From: Physcia stellaris
Taxonomy: Eukaryota > Ascomycota > Lecanoromycetes > Caliciales > Physciaceae
Direction of reading: 5' to 3'
NCBI GenBank assembly: GCA_018902385.1
Contig: JABSSW010000009.1
Coordinates: 744,001 to 808,000, forward strand
Length of the DNA stretch: 64,000 nucleotides
The notes below the pieces were generated by a model. The model was not told the origin of the DNA, made no database searches, and saw nothing but the letters and a program-made list of their open reading frames with translations. Shown here piece by piece: positions 56,826-64,000 of this stretch. The first letter of the stretch is position 1; every line of letters begins with the position of its first letter. A program made the position numbers and the translations under genes.

Positions 56826-57943
56826 CTACACTTCCATCTGCCCCGCCACGTCCTCGTCCTCCTCGTCTGAAAACCCACCCACGGAGCTCATCTCAGAAGC
56901 GGACTCGACTCCTTCGCCGTCTTCTTCCACGGCGTCTTTATTGGCGTATTTAGATACGTATTCTGCCGTCCCGACTTATTAGCCAATGCCTCCTCATCAT
57001 TCTTCTTCCCTCTCTCTCTCTGCTCCCGGAACGACAGAAACGCACCTTTAACCTTCGCCTCATAGGTCTTTGGATCCCGCATCAGTAGCGCGGCAGCCTC
57101 GCCGTTCAAGGGGTCCGTCGGGTTCGGGTACCGTAGGAGTTGGGGAGGAAGACTTCGAAGATGTTGATCATGTCGAACATGGGCGACCAGGTCTGGTTGA
57201 TGACGTCGAGGCAGACGGAGCCGCTGCTGTGGGTTAGGTGGGGCTTTAGCCATTCTGCTTTTTGGATAAATGTGGGAGTAGATATCAGAGTATTATATGG
57301 TAAGGGGGGTAGATGGGTATGTAGGGGGTGGGGGGAAGAGGTAAGAGAGGGGGGATTGTATACAGTTCGTCGATGTTGGGGTGGAATATCCGGTTTACGA
57401 AACCGATGCTGGGAGATTTGTACGGGTATTGGTCTGGCAGCTCGACGTGGATTTTCCAGAGGCCGCCGGCAAACGGGGCTGGGTGTGGAGTAAGCGGCTG
57501 GTAAGGGCATGGTGTTTGGAATGGAAGAGACGTACTTTCTGCGGGTCCCTTGAAGCGGACGAAGAATTCTTGCCTTTGGGGTCGTTGAGCAAATGACACT
57601 TTGGATTGGGACAGCAATGACTTGGGACATACACTGAAGAATTCTTAGCACTCTTCTAGTTGGTGGAGGGAAGCTACTCACTGTTGTCGTTTACCAGTGT
57701 CACTTCGTAGTCACTCATCAACCTAAAGATCTGTTCAGCCAGATGACGGTCAGGTAGCTTGGCCTCGTGTATAGGTAACGCACATCCTAGATATTGGTCA
57801 GCCTCAGTCGTACTTTTGGAAGGGTTTGATGACACACTTCATAACCTACGAGAAACAGATAAAACTTGTCAAAGTGCGTCCCAAGATAGGAATGCTGGAC
57901 CCGAGCTTACATCGGTCTCTATCCTCCTCTTTGGGCTACTCAT
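56826..57943 (-). CDS. UBC8: Ubc8/UBE2H-type ubiquitin-conjugating enzyme with micro-exons and a frame break
   Basis: An E2 enzyme; in yeast Ubc8 works with the GID E3 in glucose-induced degradation of gluconeogenic enzymes. Exons (minus): 57943..57911, 57845..57838 (8 nt), 57722..57682, 57633 (1 nt), 57573..57536, 57478..57364, 57226..57046, 56962..56826; about 184 aa. It begins [21 protein letters not shown]. The E2 core shows [20 protein letters not shown], then [15 protein letters not shown] with the catalytic Cys, and [17 protein letters not shown]. The acidic tail ends in GQMEV. Two oddities: the 1-nt exon supplies the T of a conserved Met (NDN-M-QEFFVRF), and a run of four G at 57142-57145 (plus strand) needs a fifth for [19 protein letters not shown]. 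Both are set out under findings. Confidence 0.87.
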
Positions 57944-58569
57944 CTTGCCGCTCAGCTGTTCTCCGCGTTGCCACCACCTGCAGCTCTCGCCACAGAGAAA
58001 TCTACTCCTTGGATGCGGATGTAACGTCTGGGTGGTAGAAAGTTCTTATGTGTAGCTGAAGCGTCCCTCTTGGGGAACCGACGGTGACTGAATTGACAAT
58101 GGCGTCGACTGCGAGCAATTGAGGACCTTTAAGCACGACTGTTGGGAAAATGAAGTTGACCTAAGCCCCCCATGTGAACAGAATGAGTAGCCTATCACTT
58201 ATGCAAGGAGGTAACCCGTTGCTGGTCACTGGTGGTGGGTGATTTCAATGAGGTGGTCAATGAACAAAGGTGAAGTCTGGCATGCGGTGTTCTGTTCCAG
58301 TCAGTAGCTGATGCAAGATGCACCTCGGCACGCGATAAGAAGGTCATCTGATGTCATGGTCACGTGCTGTTGGCGATAACCGCTCTTGTGTCGAGCAGCG
58401 CTCTACGAGAACCACGGAACATGAATCTACCTACATAGTCACTTGTGATTGTAGTGTTGTAAAAGGTATTGATGATGTAGGATAGTAATGGCTTCGTCTG
58501 ATGGAAATTTCTTTAAGAACTAGTGATTGTTGTGCTGAGACGGAATAGCAGCTACAACTGTGCAGTCTG
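57944..58569. other. Intergenic, transition to AT-rich block
   Basis: Normal composition; no gene recognised. It ends at the sharp change to AT-rich sequence. Confidence 0.45.
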
Positions 58570-61500
58570 TGTTGAAGTAGAAATAGTTCATTGATTATAT
58601 CAATGATAATACTAAGTGTACAAAATTTGAAATTGAGATTTTCATCAGACTTTTTGCAATCTTAATTCTAAATGAATTAATTGCAACATTTTTTTTCGAA
58701 TCGAATTCGAATAAAATTTATTGACGAAAATGAATTTATCATTCAAAATTGATATGAATTTCATTTTACGTTGTAAAACATTTCAATATTCAATGTAGTG
58801 ATTTAAAATCGAAAAAATTCAACATGCTATGACAACAATACAACGTTTTTGAGTTTAATTCATGTTCAACATCTGAATAAAACAACGAAACTTGATAAAA
58901 ATCAAAATTTTGATAAGTTCGTCGACAAACATGTTTTGAATAAAAATGTAATATAAACGAATTCGATTAATTTTGATTTCGTTTCGAATGTAATGATAAA
59001 CAATATCGACGTGCTTGATGCGATCATGATGAATTGAATTTTCGACGAAAATTTTGACATTTTGATTATCGATATGTATTTGTAAAATAACGTATTTGTC
59101 ACGTTAATGATGAATGTGTAAATCGACGAACAAATTTCGAAATCACGTGATTTTTTTAGTAATCGTCGAAATGATTATATATTTTGCAACGCATGTGAAA
59201 ATGATCACGATAAATTGAAATTTTGACATTCAATTTATTGATTTTTCATTGAAAATGAAAACGTAAACGTCAGTTGATTTTTTAATGATCAAATCGTCAT
59301 CGTAATTGACGTCACAGTAATTTTGTGAATCAAAATTTTTTTTTCGTAAACAATGTTTAGACGATCAATGATATTGAAATAATCGAAAATATCGTTTGCG
59401 ACGTTCATGTGAATTTTGTTTGAATTTTGAACGAAACGATTGACGATAAAAATGACGTTAAAAACATTTGATTTGATTTCGATCATGACAAACATGACGA
59501 AATCAATTTTGATTTGATACAATTTTGTGTCGAATTTAAAAATTTGATTTTCGTTAAAAATCGAAACGAAATTCGTTCGTATTGAAATATGTATTGATTT
59601 GATTTCATTTCGATCAAATTTGACGACGATGCGTTTGATGTAAATTTTTTGATTGAATCGAATTTTTTTGCGATCACGATTTTTGATGACGATCATGTTT
59701 AAATAAAAATTAATTGATTTCATATTAATCATTTCGAAAACAACGAACAATTTTTTTTTGATTTTGTTGATTATGACGATGAAAAAAACAATGATTTTGA
59801 TATCGTCAATTCAAAAAATGAATATGAAATTTTTGAAATTTTTCGTCGTTGCAAAAATGCTGTGATCGACGTGTAAATGATGCAAATTCAATTTTTCAAG
59901 AAAAAATCTGCTAAACGTTCGTATCATAAGCGAAAAAATTGTTTAAAATCGTATAAAATTTTGTGAAGTTTGCAAATTCTTTTTTCGTTGTAATTTTCGA
60001 AATATTTAACGTATATTTTTATATCGATGAAATCGTAAAAAAAAACAGTTTTGACGTTCATTTGTTCGATTTTCAAATTCAAAAATGCGACGATGACGAA
60101 CAGAATTCGAAAAATCATTGATTTGATCACGAAAGCAAAAATTTGTTCGAAATCAATGTCATATTGTTGCAAATAATTTTTGACAATTCATCGAATTTTG
60201 TAACGAATTATTTTTTTTTCGACATTTCGTTTGATTTTGAAAATTCATTTATCGTTTAAAGATTTTCGATCATCGAATGTACGATTTATCAAAATTCATG
60301 TATTGTTTTTGTTCAAAGACTGAATTTCGTTTTCGACGACGTTCATTCAATTTGACGAATTTGAATTATTTATAATTTGTGTTCATGTATTGAGTTCGTC
60401 GTCATTCATATTGTTGAAAACAACGAAATTTTCAAAATTGATGACGTTTTGAGTTTCGATAAAATCAATTAACAATGAAATTGAATTGACAACGCATGAA
60501 TCATTGTGTCATTCGAAAAAACGCTCGACGAAAATAAAATTTTTTTCGATACAATTCAAAAAAACGACGAAATCGTCGAAAAAATGCTTTCAATTTGTCA
60601 GTAATTTTGTCATAACAACGTTAAATATTTTTGTCGTATTGTTTGATATAGACGAATAAACAAATGAATTCATAGAAAAATCAATTTGTTTGATTTGACG
60701 ATTTGAACGCATAATAATAAATTTATGAAAAATGATTGAAAATATGCTTTGTGAAATTTCTGATGCGAATTTGATTTTGCGAAAAATGATCGATTTATTT
60801 TTGAAAATGATAATTTTCGAAACAATAACGTTTGAAATTGTGTTTGAAATAATAAAACATCTTTTCTGTTCAAATGCAATGATTTCGTTAAAAATCGTGT
60901 ATTGTTTGAAAATTGCGACATCGTAAAAATCGACGTTTTTGATTTTGCGTATTTCGTTGTCGTTAAAAAATGAAATTCATACACGATAAATCGTGTCGTC
61001 GTCGTATTCAATGAAAATGCTTTTGTCATCGCGAAATTCGAAATGATTTTTGTGTTTGAAATTTTTGACGACGTACGCGATGATTTCAAACGAATACAAA
61101 TTAAAAAAATTTGAAACAATGTCGATAAGTTTTTCAATAAAATTTATGTCGTCAAAAAAAATCGAAAAACGACGTTTTTTGATATATGTCATAATCAAAG
61201 TGACGTTTGATCACAGAAAATCAAATATGTCGTCGTCAAATAACGTCGTTTGAATCATGATTGTAATCGTACGTTGATGAATTTCAGCGATTTCATTTAC
61301 GTTTTGAACGTCGATAAAAACGAATTCGAATAAAATGTTTTTGAAAATCAAAAATGTATCGAATTTGATGTTGCGAAATTCGAAATCATAATCAATTTTA
61401 ACGATTTTGATTTTCACATTGTATTGATTTTCAATCATGAAAATGTAAATCGAAAAATGAATCATTCATTTTGTTTTGTTCTTAATCGTATAAACATCAG

Positions 61501-64000
61501 TTTTTCGACATCAATCACAAATGAACGTGATGTAGCACGTTTTTTGTTCGTAATCGAATATCGAAATAAATACAAAATCAATATGTATGATGTGAAAAGA
61601 TTTTGAAACTCGTTTGATGTTTTCGTTTCGATTGAATTTTCGTTTAATTTTGATTTGTTTGCATATATCGCAGTGATTATTCGAAACGTCGTCAACATAA
61701 TTGATTTGCAAAAATTTAAAATATATTCGAAAAACAAAATAATTAAAATGTTTCAGTCGTTTATGTCATGTAAATAACGAAATAAACGAAACAATGATCA
61801 AAACAGTCATTTGACTGTTTTGCAACATAATTGCATAAAAATCATTTTCGCTCAAAGACGTTCAAACAACAAAAACATCACGATTTCTAAACACGTGATC
61901 GAATGTGTTTCAATGAATATTCTGTTTTTCGAAAGCAAATATCGAAAAAAAATTGACAAACGAATCGAGCATGTAATACATCGACAAAATAAAAATTTCA
62001 ATGATTTTTTCATTTGATAAAACGATAAGAAATTGTATCATGTTCAAATCTGAAATCGAAAAACGAACTTTATCGACGACTAAAACGATAAATTCGTGAA
62101 AACGAAATGATTGAATAAAATGTTTGTTTTTGCAAACATGAATATTTGCTTTCGAATCAACGTATCACAACATGTTGTTGATCGTTCGAACAATCGATAA
62201 AACACGTTTTCAATTAACGATCGATTGTGATTGTCAATTCGTTTCGCTTTTAACGTAATCGAACATGTTTTTGTTTAATCAATTTTTGTATGCAATGTTG
62301 AAATTTTGTCAAAAACATCGTTTGAAATCATGATGAGTTTGATTTGTTTCAACGCATTTAAAAAAAAAACATCACGATGATTTCACATATTTGAAAAATC
62401 TTGACGTGAAAATGAACGTCTGATTATCGTGAATACGTGTTCGTTTGTTTGACGATTTCGAAATCTGTGTGATCATGACGACGAATTTGAAAAATTGAAC
62501 GATTTTTGCATAATGACGAAATTCGAAACAAAATTTACTGACATTCGTATTGAATTCGATTCAATTGTTGCGTTGCTGTTGAACGAAAAAAAAATAAACG
62601 TGTTTCATTTTGACGAGCAAAATGTTTTGACAAATGACGAATATAATAATGAGAATTTCGATATTCATAATGATGAAATCATTTTGAATAAATTTCACGA
62701 CAACGACGAACGATTCAACGTCATTCGATTTTGAATTGAAATTTAAAAATGTAAAAATGATATTCATGACAAAAACGAACGTTTTTTTCTTGAATTGAAA
62801 TGCAATAACGATTCAACGTTTCAAAAAAATGTTTTGATTCAAAATAATGAAACGATATGAAACATGCACGAAATTAAATAAAAAATTATGTGTTTTGATG
62901 ATTTCAAAATCATGACGATTTTGAACGATTTTCAAATCAAACGTTTTGACGACGACATGTTCGTTCGTATAATTTTTCGCTTTGATTTCATTTGTTATGA
63001 AATTTTTGATAAAACGAATTCGTATGAATTTCGTGATAATTCATTCAACATTTAAAAATTGAAAATGATTTTTGATTTCAAATTTTCAAAAATAATAATT
63101 CTCGAAACGATACAATGATTTGATGTAAATCAAAAATTTGATCGAATGATTTTTCATTTTGATTTGAATACGTTTATTAAAGAAATGATATGAAATGATT
63201 ATCGTGTCTGTTTCGTTTCATGCATTTTCTTATTGTCAGAATTTATAAGCAATTGTGTAACGACGACGAAAGCAAATGCGTCAACTGTTTGATTTTTTCG
63301 AAATGACGATCGTATGATTTATTTCGAAACAGACAATGAAATAAAATAGACAAAAAGATGTATTGATATGTGTATCGAAAATAAATTGAAAATAATATAA
63401 CGAACAATGAGAAATACAAAAAGTTGATAAGAAAAAAAAAGAATAACGAAATCAATTATCTGTTTTGTAGAAAACGAATCAATGACACGATTTTCGAATT
63501 CAAAATTTCGTTCAAATTTTCATTTATGCGATACGAAAAAATCAACAAACGATCAAACGTTTGAACGAACAAAATAAACGAATGTTCAAACATTCGAATC
63601 AAATGTAACTTAACAATAAATTAATAGAAAAAATGAAATTTAATGTAAAAACATAATTTTCAACAATGAAATTTCATCGAAAATAACATCGATTCGAATA
63701 TGAAAATTCGATTTGAAAAATTTAACGCAAATAGCGCATTCAATTTGATAAAAAAATGTGCGCAAATGTTCAGAATTTGCGTGTGAAATTCGAATCGAAA
63801 TTTTGAATGACGATTGATGTTGATGATCGTTTGAACAATAATTCAAACATAAAATATCATGATGAAATGTTTTGACGACACGTAAATAAAACAAAATGTT
63901 GTAATGATTCGAATATCGCAATGAATCATGATATCGATCAAATGAATGTTTTGCGCACGATGTTGAAATGATAAAAAATGTAAATCGTTGTTTCGACGAC
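58570..64000 (-). mobile_element. AT-rich block with a fossil Ty1/copia retrotransposon
   Basis: From about 58.6 kb to the window end the sequence turns strongly AT-rich with no host gene. On the minus strand, pol relics occur in Ty1/copia order: integrase-like pieces at about 60.98-61.74 kb (zinc-binding and catalytic-core traces) and reverse-transcriptase-like pieces at about 59.29-60.17 kb. Integrase upstream of reverse transcriptase marks copia rather than gypsy. The left edge near 58570 begins TGTTGAAG and contains the palindrome ATTGATTATATCAAT, which could be a terminal repeat end; a partner was not found. The rest (about 62.3-64 kb) may be gag and repeat remnants or other decayed copies. 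The element is broken many times over (dozens of breaks) and old: only family-level residues remain. Confidence 0.8.

Noticed and set aside
58902-63921. Short frames in the AT-rich block as host genes
   Set aside because: Composition follows the mutated block, and the recognisable ones are retrotransposon relics.
58600-64000. Classical RIP as explanation of the AT-rich block
   Set aside because: CpA is retained and TpA is low in hand-counted samples, opposite to classical RIP; see the finding.

Overview
The window is from a filamentous ascomycete (Pezizomycotina) nuclear genome. Evidence for this is the many short introns (about 45-75 bp, GTRNGT donors, CTRAY branch sites), compact genes on both strands, fungal-type proteins (fungal phytochrome, exgD-type glucanase, yapsin-like protease, Dbf4, Rad4, Bfr2), and an AT-rich block at the right end holding a decayed Ty1/copia retrotransposon. 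I could not fix the genus. All gene models are hand-spliced; an exon set was accepted only when reading frames closed and family motifs became continuous.

Layout. 0.9-9.0 kb is housekeeping: BFR2 (ribosome biogenesis), an unidentified disordered protein on the minus strand, and RAD4/XPC (nucleotide excision repair) divergent from it. 9.9-17.1 kb has a small secreted cysteine protein, the membrane-anchored glucanase exgD and an eight-exon coiled-coil protein. 18.1-21.0 kb is a phenylalanine ammonia-lyase-type gene with a concealed fourth exon. 21.6-29 kb is gene-poor: two membrane proteins of unknown function, a MITE-like element, and three tiny cysteine-rich proteins in a row that all end in a CaaX box. 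29.8-32.5 kb has MED7 divergent from a PAP2 lipid phosphatase, with a nearly perfect 397-bp hairpin element in their shared promoter. 32.7-38.4 kb has a large intronless orphan and a GPI-type aspartic protease whose 3' end was tandemly triplicated. 42.2-44.3 kb is a YANK/STK32-type kinase, 45.2-50.5 kb a fungal phytochrome histidine kinase, 51.3-53.4 kb an odd fusion of a degenerate PPCDC-like flavoprotein with an F-box-like segment and ankyrin-like repeats, 53.9-56.1 kb DBF4, and 56.8-57.9 kb a UBC8-type E2. From about 58.6 kb to the end the DNA is AT-rich and fossil.

Most noteworthy: (1) the three-gene cluster of 41-58 aa cysteine-rich proteins with C-terminal CVVM/CVVM/CTIM; (2) a UBC8 model that needs an 8-nt exon and a 1-nt exon to restore the conserved frame; (3) one-base losses in C runs within the phytochrome H-box and in UBC8, either assembly errors or real lesions; (4) a mutational signature in the AT-rich block (CpT and CpC depleted, CpA and CpG kept, TpA low), the opposite of classical RIP; (5) the young hairpin MITE; (6) the PPCDC-like/F-box-like/ankyrin fusion.

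No rRNA, tRNA or CRISPR was recognised. Nothing here looks like a biosynthetic gene cluster. The genes appear functionally independent apart from divergent pairs that share promoters.
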